The notes beneath the pieces are model-generated. The model was not told the origin of the DNA. It searched no databases and saw nothing but the letters and a program-made list of their open reading frames with translations. From NCBI RefSeq assembly GCF_007827045.1, contig NZ_RPFW01000003.1, positions 558,001-622,000 of the forward strand: DNA of 64,000 nucleotides, in the 5' to 3' direction. The translations under genes and the position numbers were made by a program. This DNA comes from Trebonia kvetii. GTDB lineage: Bacteria; Actinomycetota; Actinomycetes; Streptosporangiales; Streptosporangiaceae. Shown here piece after piece: positions 1 to 9,953 of the stretch (the first letter of the stretch is position 1; every line of letters starts with the position of its first letter).

Positions 1-2
1 GC

Positions 3-635
3 ACCCTGATCCTGCCAAAGGTGTCCGAGCCGGGCGCCCTCGTCTGGCTGGACGTTCTGCTCGGCCAGGTCGAGCGGTCGGCCGGCCTCGCGCAAGGCAG
101 CATCGGCATCGAGGCCCAGATCGAGGACGCGGGCGGGCTGGTGGCGGTGGACGCGATCGCGGCCGCCTCGCCCCGCCTGGTCTCCCTGGTGTTCGGGCCT
201 GCCGACTTCATGGCGTCGATCGGGATGCGCTCGCTCACCGTGGGCGGCCAGCCCGAGGGGTACCCATTCGACGCGCACCACTATCCGCTGATGCGCATTC
301 TCGTCGCCGCTAAGGCCCGCGGGCTGCAGGCCATCGACGGCCCGTACGCGAAGATTCACGACACAGACGGCCTGCGCGCCGCCGCGGCGAGCGCCGCCGC
401 GCTCGGCTACGACGGCAAGTGGGTGCTGCACCCGGCCCAGGTGGACATCGTCAACGAGGCGTTCACGCCCGCGGCGCAGGACTACGAGCGGGCGCGGCGC
501 ATCCTCGAGACCTACGAGCGGGCCACGGTCGACGAACGGCGCGGCGCGGTCATGCTCGACGGCGAGATGATCGACGAGGCGTCACGCAAGCTCGCCCTCA
601 CCATCGTCGCGAAGGGCAGTGCCGCTGGCTTGTAG
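3..635 (+). CDS. CitE-like (HpcH/HpaI superfamily) C-C lyase, 5'-truncated
   Basis: The gene runs in from the left edge. Codons before the first in-frame GTG (21) read TLILPK and already fit the family, so the true start is outside and only about 210 C-terminal residues are visible. The family comprises Mg-dependent TIM-barrel enzymes related to the citrate lyase beta subunit and malyl-/citramalyl-CoA lyases. Seen are ILPKVSEP, GIEAQIEDAGG with the metal-ligand Glu, FGPADFMASIG with an acidic metal ligand, and the late barrel motif GKWVLHPAQ. The substrate acyl-CoA cannot be told from this fragment. A hairpin follows the stop, so it probably ends its transcription unit here. Confidence 0.85.
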   Translation, partial: TLILPKVSEPGALVWLDVLLGQVERSAGLAQGSIGIEAQIEDAGGLVAVDAIAAASPRLVSLVFGPADFMASIGMRSLTVGGQPEGYPFDAHHYPLMRILVAAKARGLQAIDGPYAKIHDTDGLRAAAASAAALGYDGKWVLHPAQVDIVNEAFTPAAQDYERARRILETYERATVDERRGAVMLDGEMIDEASRKLALTIVAKGSAAGL

Positions 636-636
636 C

Positions 637-669
637 GCGCGATGGCAAAAAATCGCCATCCCATCGCGC
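637..669 (+). terminator. Hairpin after the CitE-like gene
   Basis: Arms GCGCGATGG (637-645) and CCATCGCGC (661-669) pair perfectly around a 15-nt A-rich loop, starting 2 nt after the stop codon. There is no T-run, as is common in actinobacterial terminators. Termination is inferred. Confidence 0.5.
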
Positions 670-696
670 ACGGCCAGCCAGCGGCGACATCCCCCG

Positions 697-711
697 CAGG
701 GACGACCCCCC
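697..711 (-). repeat. Dispersed GC-rich repeat, copy 1 (intergenic)
   Basis: CAGGGACGACCCCCC, followed by GTAACCCC. It belongs to a short family, GGGGGACGACCCCCC plus a trailing ACCCC-like tract, also found at 7884, 53159 and 59336. See findings. Confidence 0.5.
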
Positions 712-807
712 GTAACCCCGCGATGGCCGGCTTCGCCGGCCGGGCCTGTGAGGGACTGCCGGGGTGTGGCCGCTGCACCCTTGGGTAGATACACCGCCAA
801 CGTGCTG

Positions 808-1428
808 ATGAGAGCGGTATGCCCGCGTTGCCGAGCTGAAGCGCGCGCTCCGACGGCGTGGTCGAGCGCTTGGCGCTGTGCTTTGCATGGTGAGATCAAC
901 CCGCTGACACCGGCCAGGCTGCCCACGGCCGACGGCCTGCACGCCATGGCGGAAAGCGCGAAGGTCCCCGTCTGGCTGCCCTGGCCGCTGCCCGCGGGCT
1001 GGCTGGTCAGCGGCTTCACCGGGGCGGGCGACGAGCGGACCGGCCTGCGCGGGACGGCCATTGCGCTGTCCGGGCCCAACCCGCTCGGCGGGCCCGCCGA
1101 CATGCTGATCGTCGCGGAAGAACCGGGCGTCGGCCTCGGTGCCGGCCTGGCGGGCCTGCCAGGCCCGGATCCAGGGGACGGCTTCGCGACCTGCCAGCCG
1201 CATGCCAGCATCAAGTACGGCGGCCACGAGGCGCCGCTGTGGCTGGTGGAATCGGACGGCAAGGCGGTGTTCGTCGGCGAGGTGGCCGCGAGCTGGCTGT
1301 GGCTGGTGCTGTGGCCGGACACCGCCGGCACGCTGCTCATGGAGCCGCTGTCGCTGCGTGACCTGCGCGATCCAGGGCAGGACCTCGACGTCCCGTTCGG
1401 CGCGCTGACCCGTCAGCTTCCCGTCTAG
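808..1428 (+). CDS. DUF6758 family protein
   Basis: A 206-residue protein of unknown function, recognised from actinobacterial homologues with the same layout: an N-terminal CPRC pair (MRAVCPRC) with a second Cys-His element (WRCALHG) that may bind zinc, then VPVWLPWPLPAGWLVSG, the LSGPNPLGGPADM segment and a C-terminal LWLVLWPD block. The open frame extends upstream, but similarity begins at the ATG at 808 (a GTG lies 6 nt before it), so that start is used. It sits 20 nt before the PHP gene in the same direction, an arrangement I recall from Streptomyces, so the two are probably co-transcribed. No catalytic motif is evident. Confidence 0.85.
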   Translation: MRAVCPRCRAEARAPTAWSSAWRCALHGEINPLTPARLPTADGLHAMAESAKVPVWLPWPLPAGWLVSGFTGAGDERTGLRGTAIALSGPNPLGGPADMLIVAEEPGVGLGAGLAGLPGPDPGDGFATCQPHASIKYGGHEAPLWLVESDGKAVFVGEVAASWLWLVLWPDTAGTLLMEPLSLRDLRDPGQDLDVPFGALTRQLPV

Positions 1429-1448
1429 CGGCGACCCTGCCCGCTACG

Positions 1449-2282
1449 ATGGCCGTAGTGCGTATCGACCTGCACGTCCACAGCAACGCCTCGGACGGGA
1501 CGGATGACCCGGCCGAGGTGATCAGGCGTGCCGGTGCGGCGGGCCTTGATGTGCTCGCGCTCACCGACCATGACACGCAGGCCGGACTCGCCGAGGCGCG
1601 CGCCGCACTGCCCGAGGGCCTCAGCCTGATCCCTGGCATGGAACTGTCCTGCCAGCTCGACGGCCGGAGCGTGCACCTGCTCGGCTACCTGTTCGACCCG
1701 GATGATCCGGCGATCGCGGCGGAGACCGCGCAGGTCCGTGATGACCGAACGTATCGCGCGCAGGCCATGGTGGCCCGGCTTGCGGAGCTCGGCACCGGGG
1801 TCACCTGGGAGCAGGTGAGCGAGATCGCCGGCGACGGCGTGGTGGGCCGCCCGCACATCGCCCGCGCCCTGGCCGCCAGCGGCGCGATCGCCGAGCCGGC
1901 CGACGCGTTCACCCCCGAGTGGATCGGTGACGGCGGCCGCGCCTTCGTGGACCGCTACGCGCCCTATCTGGCGCGCGCGGTTACCATGATCCGCACGGCG
2001 GGCGGCGTCCCGGTGCTCGCCCATCCGCGCTCGCCGGGGTACGAGATTCCGGACGCGGTGATCGCGGAGCTCACCGGGGCCGGGCTGTGCGGGATCGAGG
2101 TGTTCCATTTCGATCACGACGAGGCAGAACGGATGCGGCTATCCGCGCTAGCGAGATCACTTGACCTCATAGCCACCGGCGGCAGCGACGACCACGGCTC
2201 GTTCAACGGCCGCGGCCTTGGCGCCGACGTGACGCCGGACGATGAGTACCACCGGCTGATCGGGATGGCCAGGCTCGGCTGA
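1449..2282 (+). CDS. PHP-domain phosphoesterase
   Basis: A 277-residue protein with the PHP (polymerase and histidinol phosphatase) metal-site signature: DLHVHSNASDGTDDP near the N terminus, LALTDHDTQAG, PGMELSC and a late GGSDDHG. The pattern matches the bacterial YciV/RnmA-like group, whose studied members hydrolyse 3',5'-nucleotide bisphosphates or trim short RNA 5' ends. Here the activity is inferred from family only. ATG 1449 is used; GTG 1458 is an alternative. It lies directly after the DUF6758 gene and shares its direction. Confidence 0.88.
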   Translation: MAVVRIDLHVHSNASDGTDDPAEVIRRAGAAGLDVLALTDHDTQAGLAEARAALPEGLSLIPGMELSCQLDGRSVHLLGYLFDPDDPAIAAETAQVRDDRTYRAQAMVARLAELGTGVTWEQVSEIAGDGVVGRPHIARALAASGAIAEPADAFTPEWIGDGGRAFVDRYAPYLARAVTMIRTAGGVPVLAHPRSPGYEIPDAVIAELTGAGLCGIEVFHFDHDEAERMRLSALARSLDLIATGGSDDHGSFNGRGLGADVTPDDEYHRLIGMARLG

Positions 2283-2388
2283 CCCGGCTAATTCCGCGCG
2301 CGGGCCTGCAACGGACTAGCATTAGGCCGGGCATTCTGGGTCGGCGCGCCTCGGCTGGCGCGTTGTTGCGGTGGCGGAGGTGCGGGTC

Positions 2389-3054
2389 ATGGACGCTCGG
2401 GTCGAGCGGGTGTGGACGCCGCGGGTCGGTGAGCAGGACGCGGACCCGGCGGAGCAGGAAGGCCAGCACGCTGTCCGCGAGGCGAACGCGTGGCTGATCG
2501 GTGACGACGACGAGGTGATCGTCATCGACCCTGGCGAGGACGCGGAAAGCGTACTTGAGCGGGTCGGCGACCGGGAGATCCTCGCGGTGATCTGCACGCA
2601 CGGGCACGCCAGTCACGTGGCCGCCGCGGTCGAGGTCGCGGAGCGCGACGAGGCGCCGGTCGCGCTGCACCGCGCGGACCGGCTGCTCTGGCGGGCGGTG
2701 CACGACAGCGGTGACCCGGAGATCGAGATGGCCCATGGCGGCCGCTTCGACGTCGCGGACGTGCAACTTGAGGTGGTGCACACGCCGGGCCACACACCGG
2801 GCTCGGTCAGCGTCTACTGCGCGGACCTCGAGGTCGTGTTCACCGGCGATGCGCTGAGCGAGCGTGGTCCGGTTCCGCATGAGGGTCTGTTCGCCGACTT
2901 CGCCGGACAGCTCACCGCGATCGGCGAGCGGCTGCTCGACCTGCCGACGAGCACTCGGGTGCTACCGGGTCACGGTGAGGAGAGCACGATCGGCGACGCC
3001 GCCAAGCGGTTCGACGGCTGGGTGACGGCGGGCCCCGCCGTGGAGCTGGACTAA
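2389..3054 (+). CDS. MBL-fold hydrolase-like protein with altered metal motif
   Basis: A 221-residue metallo-beta-lactamase-fold protein: VIVIDPGED, THGHASH, HTPGHTPGSVSVY, FTGDAL and VLPGHGEES follow in order. In the canonical HxHxDH motif the Asp is replaced by Ser (H71, H73, S75, H76 from this start). That Asp normally binds the second metal, so the protein may be mononuclear or altered in activity. ATG 2389 is preferred to the earlier GTG 2371 because GGAGG lies 8 nt before it. The next gene, a PD-(D/E)XK nuclease, begins 5 nt after the stop. The substrate is unknown; glyoxalase II-like thioesters are one possibility. Confidence 0.82.
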   Translation: MDARVERVWTPRVGEQDADPAEQEGQHAVREANAWLIGDDDEVIVIDPGEDAESVLERVGDREILAVICTHGHASHVAAAVEVAERDEAPVALHRADRLLWRAVHDSGDPEIEMAHGGRFDVADVQLEVVHTPGHTPGSVSVYCADLEVVFTGDALSERGPVPHEGLFADFAGQLTAIGERLLDLPTSTRVLPGHGEESTIGDAAKRFDGWVTAGPAVELD

Positions 3055-3059
3055 CGTCC

Positions 3060-3929
3060 ATGGCCATGGAGCAGCTTGGTTTCGAGGGCATGCCGAGGCG
3101 GCTGTACTCGTGCACGCCGACCCGGCTCTCGACCTGGCTGGACTGTCCGCGCAGGTACCGGATGAGCTACCTGGACCGGCCGGTGCCGCCCAAGGGCCCG
3201 CCGTGGGCGCACAACAGCGTCGGCGCGTCCGTGCACAACGCGCTGGCAGGCTGGTGGCGGCTGCCGCTGTCGCGCCGCACGCCGCAGGCCGCGGGCTCGC
3301 TCGTCACCACGGGCTGGATCTCCGAGGGATTCGCGAACGACGAGCAGTCGGCCAGGTACCGGGACTGGGCGCGGTCCCTTGTCGAGGAGTACGCCGCCGG
3401 GCTCGACCCGGCCGACGAGCCTGTCGGGGTGGAGCGCACGGTCGCGACCAGGACAGACAAGATCGCGGTGTCGGGGCGGATCGACCGGCTCGACGCCAGG
3501 CCGCGCGCGGACGCCGAGGGCACCGAGCTCATCGTGGTCGATTACAAGACCGGCCGTCACCTGCTGTCCGTGGACGACGCCCGCAGTTCCCTGGCGCTTG
3601 CCCTGTACGCACTCGCGGCATCGCGTGCGCTGCGCAAGGAGTGCAAGCGGGTGGAGTTGCACCACCTGCCGTCGGGGCAGGTGCTCGCCTGGGAGCACAC
3701 GCCTGAGTCGCTGCAGCGGCACCTGCGCCGGGCCGAGGATATCGCGGAGGAATGCGCGGACGCCGACGAGCGGATGCGCGCGCCGCTGCCCAGGGAGAAG
3801 TACGACGAGGTATTCCCGCCGCAGCCGGGGCCGGCCTGCGGCTGGTGCGACTACCTGCGAAATTGCCCGGAGGGACAACGGGCCGCCGGTGCTCCGCGCC
3901 GCCCGTGGGACGCGCTCGCGGAACTCTAG
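3060..3929 (+). CDS. RecB-like PD-(D/E)XK exonuclease, probable Fe-S type
   Basis: A 289-residue stand-alone nuclease domain resembling the RecB/AddB/Cas4 C-terminal module. Seen are LSTWLDCPRRYRMSY near the N terminus, VGASVHNAL, GRIDRLD and the catalytic core IVVDYKTGR (D-x-K), followed by a C-terminal CGWCDYLRNC. The early Cys and this late three-Cys cluster fit the Fe-S arrangement of AddB and Cas4 nucleases. A DNA-end-processing role is inferred. No CRISPR array or cas gene is nearby, and the locus also holds Ku and AdnA/AdnB. It is probably co-transcribed with the preceding MBL gene. It is convergent with the hydrolase at 3952. Confidence 0.85.
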   Translation: MAMEQLGFEGMPRRLYSCTPTRLSTWLDCPRRYRMSYLDRPVPPKGPPWAHNSVGASVHNALAGWWRLPLSRRTPQAAGSLVTTGWISEGFANDEQSARYRDWARSLVEEYAAGLDPADEPVGVERTVATRTDKIAVSGRIDRLDARPRADAEGTELIVVDYKTGRHLLSVDDARSSLALALYALAASRALRKECKRVELHHLPSGQVLAWEHTPESLQRHLRRAEDIAEECADADERMRAPLPREKYDEVFPPQPGPACGWCDYLRNCPEGQRAAGAPRRPWDALAEL

Positions 3930-3951
3930 CCGCACGGTGAGCCGCGGTCGG

Positions 3952-4854
3952 TTAGCTGCGGCCGGTCTCTGCCGGTCCCGGCCGCGCGGTCTCCACCGCG
4001 TTCCAGAACGTTGTGAGCGCGTGCGCGGTGGTGGCGGGAGCCTCGACGTTGGGGCTGTGCGCGGCGCCGGGAATGCAGGTGCGCTCCGCGTCCAGCCTGG
4101 CGGCCATGTCCGCCTGCTGGCTTGTCGGCCAGGCGTTGTCGTCCTCGCCGTACAGCACAAAGGCCGGGATATCCCGGTCGGCCAGGCAGGCCGTCTTGTC
4201 CTCGGCCTTGAGTAGTTGCGCCGCCATCGTGACCAGCCCAGTCGGGTTGTTGGCGAGCGTCCGCTGCTCGAGGAACGTCAGGATCGGCGCGGGCACGCCA
4301 GCCGACTCGGCCTGCGGCCTGAGCGCGACCGACCAGAGTTCCGCGATCTTGGCACCGAGGTCGTCGGCGGGAGTGCCGTCGAGGTGGCCGAGGAAGGAGT
4401 GCAGCTCCTCCGCGCGCTGGCCGGGCAGCGCCGCCGGCCCCGAGCTCAGCAGGGTCAGCGAGGCCGGCGAGCAGCCGCCGAGCACCGCCTCGCGCACGAC
4501 CAGCCCGCCGAAGGAGTGGCCGAGCAGGTGCGCGGCACCGGTGGCGCGAACGAGCGCCGCGATGTCCGCGCCTAGCTCGGCCAGGTCGTAGGCCGCCGGG
4601 TCGTCGGGGCCCTGCGTCTGGTACTGGCCGCGCATGTCGACGGCGACGACGCGGCGGCCGGCCGACGCCAGGTCGGCAAGGATGGCGATGAAGTCTTCCT
4701 TGCTGCCGGTGTAGCCGGGCACGAGCAGTGCCGTGCCCAGCTCACAAGGTCCGGCGGCGGGCATCGCGTCGAGGACCGCGAACTCGCCGCGGTCGCTGCG
4801 CACGGTTGCTCGCCGCGCTCCCTCGGGCAACTCGAGCGAGACTGGCGTGGACAT
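3952..4854 (-). CDS. Alpha/beta-hydrolase
   Basis: A 300-residue alpha/beta-hydrolase. Seen are the oxyanion-side LLVPGYTGSKEDF, VVAVDMRGQYQTQGP, the nucleophile elbow GHSFGG, a late acid region FVLYGEDDNAWP and PGAAHSPNVEAP carrying the catalytic His. The class covers esterases, lipases and haloperoxidase-like enzymes, so no substrate can be assigned. It starts 1 nt after the stop of the DEAD-box helicase and is likely co-transcribed with it. Confidence 0.8.
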   Translation of the reverse strand: MSTPVSLELPEGARRATVRSDRGEFAVLDAMPAAGPCELGTALLVPGYTGSKEDFIAILADLASAGRRVVAVDMRGQYQTQGPDDPAAYDLAELGADIAALVRATGAAHLLGHSFGGLVVREAVLGGCSPASLTLLSSGPAALPGQRAEELHSFLGHLDGTPADDLGAKIAELWSVALRPQAESAGVPAPILTFLEQRTLANNPTGLVTMAAQLLKAEDKTACLADRDIPAFVLYGEDDNAWPTSQQADMAARLDAERTCIPGAAHSPNVEAPATTAHALTTFWNAVETARPGPAETGRS

Positions 4855-4855
4855 G

Positions 4856-6382
<1,527 letters not shown>

Positions 6383-6606
6383 GCCCGGCGTTCTGGCGCC
6401 GGGCAGGGGGCTGGCCGGCGTTTCCTCGCCAGCCTCGGTTTGGGTAAGTTGAGTTGTCAGGGGTTCCTCCGTGAGCGGCGTCCGGTGCCCGCGCCTTCGC
6501 GTTCGGGCGCGCCGCGTTCTGACTACCGCGTCAGTGTCAACGCGAACTGGCCTTATGTCATTCCAGTCGCGCTATTTACACCCACGGTACCAGCAGCATT
6601 CCCGGA

Positions 6607-6843
6607 TCAGACGATGTTGCCGAAGCCGACACGGCGCGCCTGGTCGGTGCTGAACTCGAGGAATGCGATTTTGTCGGCGGGTACGAGGACCCGGCCGCCC
6701 TTCTGGGTGGTGAGCGCGAAGATCGCCTTCCCCTCGGGCGCGGCGAGCGCCGCCGCCAGGTCGCGCTCTACTTCCTCGGGGGTCGCGTCGGTCTCCACCA
6801 CGAGTTCCCGCGGGATGGACTGTATGCCGATCTTGACTTCCAC
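6607..6843 (-). CDS. DUF3107 family protein
   Basis: A 78-residue protein beginning MEVKIGIQSIPRELVVE and ending in a conserved helix (STDQARRVGFGNIV). It matches the small actinobacterial DUF3107 family, whose mycobacterial member (TB9.4, Rv3208A) also lies beside a TetR gene. The function is unknown, and the family is usually cytosolic and single-domain. It lies 75 nt downstream of the TetR gene on the same strand, and a weak GAGAGGG ribosome site precedes the start. Confidence 0.9.
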   Translation of the reverse strand: MEVKIGIQSIPRELVVETDATPEEVERDLAAALAAPEGKAIFALTTQKGGRVLVPADKIAFLEFSTDQARRVGFGNIV

Positions 6844-6918
6844 GGCGTTTCCCTCTCTGTCAGCCTTCCCGTCAGCAAGGTAACGGGAAAGGCGCAGTGT
6901 CGGTTACCGCGAGCCCGC

Positions 6919-7569
6919 TCAGTGCTCGCCTGACGGATGGTCCGCCTGGTCACTGGTCCGCGGCCAGCCGCTGATGCCGCGCCAGGCGAGCCGCGACACG
7001 AGCTGTTCCGCGGCCTCACGCGGGATTTCGTCCCTGGTGCTGAGCCAGTACCTGGCGCTGACCTGGGCCATGCCGAGCAGCCCGATGGACAGCAGGTAGG
7101 CCTCCTCGTCCGCGAGTCCCGCGTCTTCCTTGATCACCTGGCTGATCAGGTCCGCGCAGATCCGGTCCGCCTCCGCGAGCCTGGCCCGGACCGCGGGCTC
7201 GCTCGTGAAGTCCGACTCGAAGACGAGCCGGAAGGTGCCGCTGTGCTCGGCCACGTACTCGAAGTAAGCCGCGAACGTCGCGGTGACCCGCTGCCGGTTG
7301 TCGGTCGTCGACCGCATCGCGTCGGCGACCGCTCCGATGAGCGTTTCCACGCTCTCGTCGAGCAGGGCCAGGTACAGCTCCTGCTTGCCGGGGAAGTGCT
7401 GGTAGAGGACCGGCTTGCTGACGCCGGCCCGCTCGGCGATCTCGTCCATCGCAGCGGCGTGGTAACCGCGCGCGACAAAGACCTCCATCGCCGCGTCGAG
7501 CAGCTGGCGGCGGCGGGCAAGCCTCGGCAGGCGGGTTCCTCTGGGGCGGGTGGCAGAAGTGGCGGTCAC
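6919..7569 (-). CDS. TetR-family transcriptional regulator
   Basis: A 216-residue regulator. The open frame extends upstream to 7659, but GTG 7569 has GGAG 6 nt before it and gives the N-terminal length normal for the family (VTATSATRPRGTRL, then the HTH). The helix-turn-helix is MDEIAERAGVSKPVLYQHFPGKQELY. The C-terminal ligand domain is generic. It follows the 59-aa acidic gene by 28 nt and precedes DUF3107, so the three may form one transcript. A TetR next to DUF3107 is conserved in actinobacteria. The ligand and target are unknown. Confidence 0.9.
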   Translation of the reverse strand: MTATSATRPRGTRLPRLARRRQLLDAAMEVFVARGYHAAAMDEIAERAGVSKPVLYQHFPGKQELYLALLDESVETLIGAVADAMRSTTDNRQRVTATFAAYFEYVAEHSGTFRLVFESDFTSEPAVRARLAEADRICADLISQVIKEDAGLADEEAYLLSIGLLGMAQVSARYWLSTRDEIPREAAEQLVSRLAWRGISGWPRTSDQADHPSGEH

Positions 7570-7597
7570 CGTGTTCTCCGAGTTGGGACGACAAATA

Positions 7598-7777
7598 TTA
7601 ACGATAGTCCTCGTCGTCATAGCCCGCGTCCCTGATCTGCTCCGCGGCGTCGGCCTCATCCACCTCGAGCGGTACCGTCGACAGCTCCTCGTCGTCCTCC
7701 TCGGGCACCTCGCGTGCCTGTTCGGCGGCGTCCTCGACCGGCATCTCGATGCTTTGCTGGCTGCCCTGCTCGCTCAC
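7598..7777 (-). CDS. Small acidic protein of unknown function
   Basis: A 59-codon gene from GTG 7777 (MSEQGSQQSIEMPVEDAA at the start) to TAA 7598. GGAGG lies 6-8 nt upstream of the start, a strong ribosome site. The product is extremely acidic (EEDDEEL, then PLEVDEADAAEQI), ends in DAGYDDEDYR, has no Cys or His, and is probably disordered. It is first in a likely transcript with the TetR gene 28 nt downstream. The function is not known; a nucleic-acid-mimic or adaptor role is only a guess. Confidence 0.72.
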   Translation of the reverse strand: MSEQGSQQSIEMPVEDAAEQAREVPEEDDEELSTVPLEVDEADAAEQIRDAGYDDEDYR

Positions 7778-7883
7778 TGCCGACCTCCGCTTCGCTCGTT
7801 ACCGTCCGGAGCGTGACACTGTCCAGCCGCCGGAAGCAGTAACCTGCATTTCCCCGTTCAGGTAATCATTGCAGTTTTCCCCA

Positions 7884-7898
7884 GGGGGGTCGTCCCCC
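7884..7898 (-). repeat. Dispersed GC-rich repeat, copy 2 (upstream of ku)
   Basis: GGGGGGTCGTCCCCC, the reverse complement of the GGGGGACGACCCCCC unit, lies in the 267-bp gap between the acidic-protein gene and ku. With neighbouring C and G tracts it could fold into a hairpin (CAGGGGG/CCCCCTG). Apart from this I see only presumed divergent promoters in the gap. Confidence 0.5.
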
Positions 7899-8044
7899 TG
7901 TACCCCCGGTGGTGACCCCTACCCTCCGTCTTTGGTGTCGCCGCGGGGTGATTCCTGTCCTTGCGGGGAAGGGGGCAGGCGCATGACAGTGGGTGTAGCA
8001 GCGGGTCGCGTTGGCCGGCAAACGGTTATGGGTAGGTAAAGAGT

Positions 8045-8923
8045 ATGCGGAGCATCTGGGCCGGGGCGATCTCCTTCGGCATGGTGGTGATCCCGGTCAA
8101 GCTGTACGCGGCGACCGAGCAACGGGATGTCGCGTTCCGCCAGGTGCACCGGGAAGACGGCGGCAGGATCCAGTTCAGGCGGATCTGCTCGGTGGACGGC
8201 GAAGAGGTGCCCTACGCCGACGTCGCCAAGGGGTACGAGCTCGCCACCGGCGACATGGTGGTGCTGACCGACGACGACCTGAAGGACCTGCCGCTCGCCA
8301 CCGCTAAGCGGATCGACGTGCTGCACTTCAGCCCGGCGGGGCAGCTCGACCCGATCCTGGCGAACAAGGCCTATTACCTCGATCCCGACCCGTCGGGCGT
8401 CCGCGCCTACGTGCTGTTCCGTGACGCGCTCGAGCGGTCGGGGCGGGTGGCGGTGGCCAAGGTCGCGATCCGCCAGCGCGAGGCGCTCGCCGCGCTGCGG
8501 GTCAGAGACGGCGTGCTTGTCCTTGAGACCCTGCTGTGGCCCGACGAGGTGCGCGCGCCCGACTTCAAGTTCCTCGACGAGGACGTTGACATCAGGTCGC
8601 AGGAGCTGAAGATGGCGGCGTCGCTGATCGACACCATGACCGAGGACTTCGACCCCGCGCTGTACAAGGATTCCTACCGGGAGGCGCTGGAGGCGCTCGT
8701 GCAGGCCAAGATCGAGGGCAACGACGTGGTCCGTCCGGCGGGCACGGCGGTGCCCGCCGGGGCGCCCGGCGGCCCCGCCGACCTCACGGAGACGCTCCGC
8801 GCGAGTGTCGCCGCCGCCAAGGCGAACCGGGCCAAGGACACGGAAGAAGACGACGCAGAACCCGCACCGGCGGCGCCCAAGCAGCGCAAGCCTCCGGGCG
8901 GCCGCAAGAAGGCCAGCGCGTGA
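8045..8923 (+). CDS. ku: Ku-family DNA end-binding protein
   Basis: A 292-residue bacterial Ku homologue beginning MRSIWAGAISFGMVVIPVKL, with the ring/bridge core (AFRQVHREDGGRIQFRR), KAYYLDPD, the SQELKMAASLIDTM segment and a long Lys/Arg/Ala tail (KQRKPPGGRKK). Ku dimers bind double-strand ends and recruit LigD in non-homologous end joining; basic tails also occur in Streptomyces Ku proteins and aid DNA binding. No ligD gene is visible here. The stop overlaps the start of the next hydrolase gene (GTGA at 8920-8923), so the two are translationally coupled. Confidence 0.95.
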   Translation: MRSIWAGAISFGMVVIPVKLYAATEQRDVAFRQVHREDGGRIQFRRICSVDGEEVPYADVAKGYELATGDMVVLTDDDLKDLPLATAKRIDVLHFSPAGQLDPILANKAYYLDPDPSGVRAYVLFRDALERSGRVAVAKVAIRQREALAALRVRDGVLVLETLLWPDEVRAPDFKFLDEDVDIRSQELKMAASLIDTMTEDFDPALYKDSYREALEALVQAKIEGNDVVRPAGTAVPAGAPGGPADLTETLRASVAAAKANRAKDTEEDDAEPAPAAPKQRKPPGGRKKASA

Positions 8924-9873
8924 CGACCCCGATCCCGCACTGGCCGGGCCGTCATGTCACCATCGCGCCAGGCGAGAGCGTCTGGGTCGCCGCGACGCCG
9001 CGGCGGGATGCCGGGCTTGCGGACCGTGAGCTTGTGCTCTGCGTACACGGCATGTCGGGTGCGGCGACCAACTGGACCGACCTGATGGCTGAGCTCGCGC
9101 CCGACTTCGACTGCGCCGCGCTCGACCTGCCCGGTTCCGGGCAGTCCCCGCCGCCGCGCGGCGGCGCCGGGTACTCGGTCAGCGGCCTGGCCGGCACCGT
9201 GATCCGGCTGATCGAGACCCTGGATGCCGGCCAGGTGCACCTGATGGGCAACTCGATGGGCGGTGCGGTCGCGGTCCGGGTGGCCGCCCGCAGGCCGGAC
9301 CTGGTCCGCACTCTCACCCTGATCTCCCCGGCGCTCCCCGACCTGCGGCCGCGTCGTTCGATCGCGCATTTCCCGGTGATCGCGCTGCCCTTTGTCGGCG
9401 AGTGGCTTGTCCGCCGCTATATCGGCCACTTTCCTGTCCGTGACCGGGTGGCGGGCGTCTTCGCGGTCTGCTTCTACGATCCATCGTGCGTCCACCCGGA
9501 CCGGTTCGAACTCGAGGTCGAGGAGCTGAGGCGCAGGGACGGGCTTGGCCACGGCGCCAGGTCGCTCGCGCGCGCCGCGCGCACCCTGGTGGCCGAGACG
9601 CTCAGGCCGCGCCCGTTCTCGCTGTGGGATGCGGCACGCCGGGTGACCGCGCGTTCCCTCGTCCTGTACGGCAGCAATGACCGGTTGGTGAACCCACGGC
9701 TCGCCGTTCGCGCCGTCCGTGCCTTCAGGAACGCGCGGGTGCTGGTCCTGCCGCAAACGGGACATATCGCGCAAATGGAGCGGCCGGGCGCGGTGTCGGT
9801 CCTGTTCCGTGAGATGGTTGAGGCGACGCGGGACGCGGGGAATTCCGGCCGCCGTGACCCGGTTGACGCTTGA
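8920..9873 (+). CDS. Alpha/beta-hydrolase (LipV-like context)
   Basis: A 317-residue hydrolase with CVHGMSGAATNW (oxyanion loop), ALDLPGSGQSPPP, the nucleophile elbow MGNSMGG, a late acid in VLYGSNDRLVNP and the catalytic His in PQTGHIAQMERP. It starts at GTG 8920, overlapping the ku stop by 4 nt. In Mycobacterium tuberculosis a hydrolase of this fold (lipV) also sits between the AdnAB genes and moeZ, so this is probably part of the conserved neighbourhood. The substrate is unknown. Confidence 0.85.
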   Translation: MTTPIPHWPGRHVTIAPGESVWVAATPRRDAGLADRELVLCVHGMSGAATNWTDLMAELAPDFDCAALDLPGSGQSPPPRGGAGYSVSGLAGTVIRLIETLDAGQVHLMGNSMGGAVAVRVAARRPDLVRTLTLISPALPDLRPRRSIAHFPVIALPFVGEWLVRRYIGHFPVRDRVAGVFAVCFYDPSCVHPDRFELEVEELRRRDGLGHGARSLARAARTLVAETLRPRPFSLWDAARRVTARSLVLYGSNDRLVNPRLAVRAVRAFRNARVLVLPQTGHIAQMERPGAVSVLFREMVEATRDAGNSGRRDPVDA

Positions 9874-9953
9874 CGAGTAAACCTTTTCGTCCCGGTCTCC
9901 TCGGGTTCGCGGGCTGAGAAGGCCAAGACATCAACCTGACTGGAGTTTGCACA

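Noticed and set aside
3060..3929. Cas4 of a CRISPR system
   Set aside because: No array or other cas genes in the window; a general RecB-like nuclease fits better.
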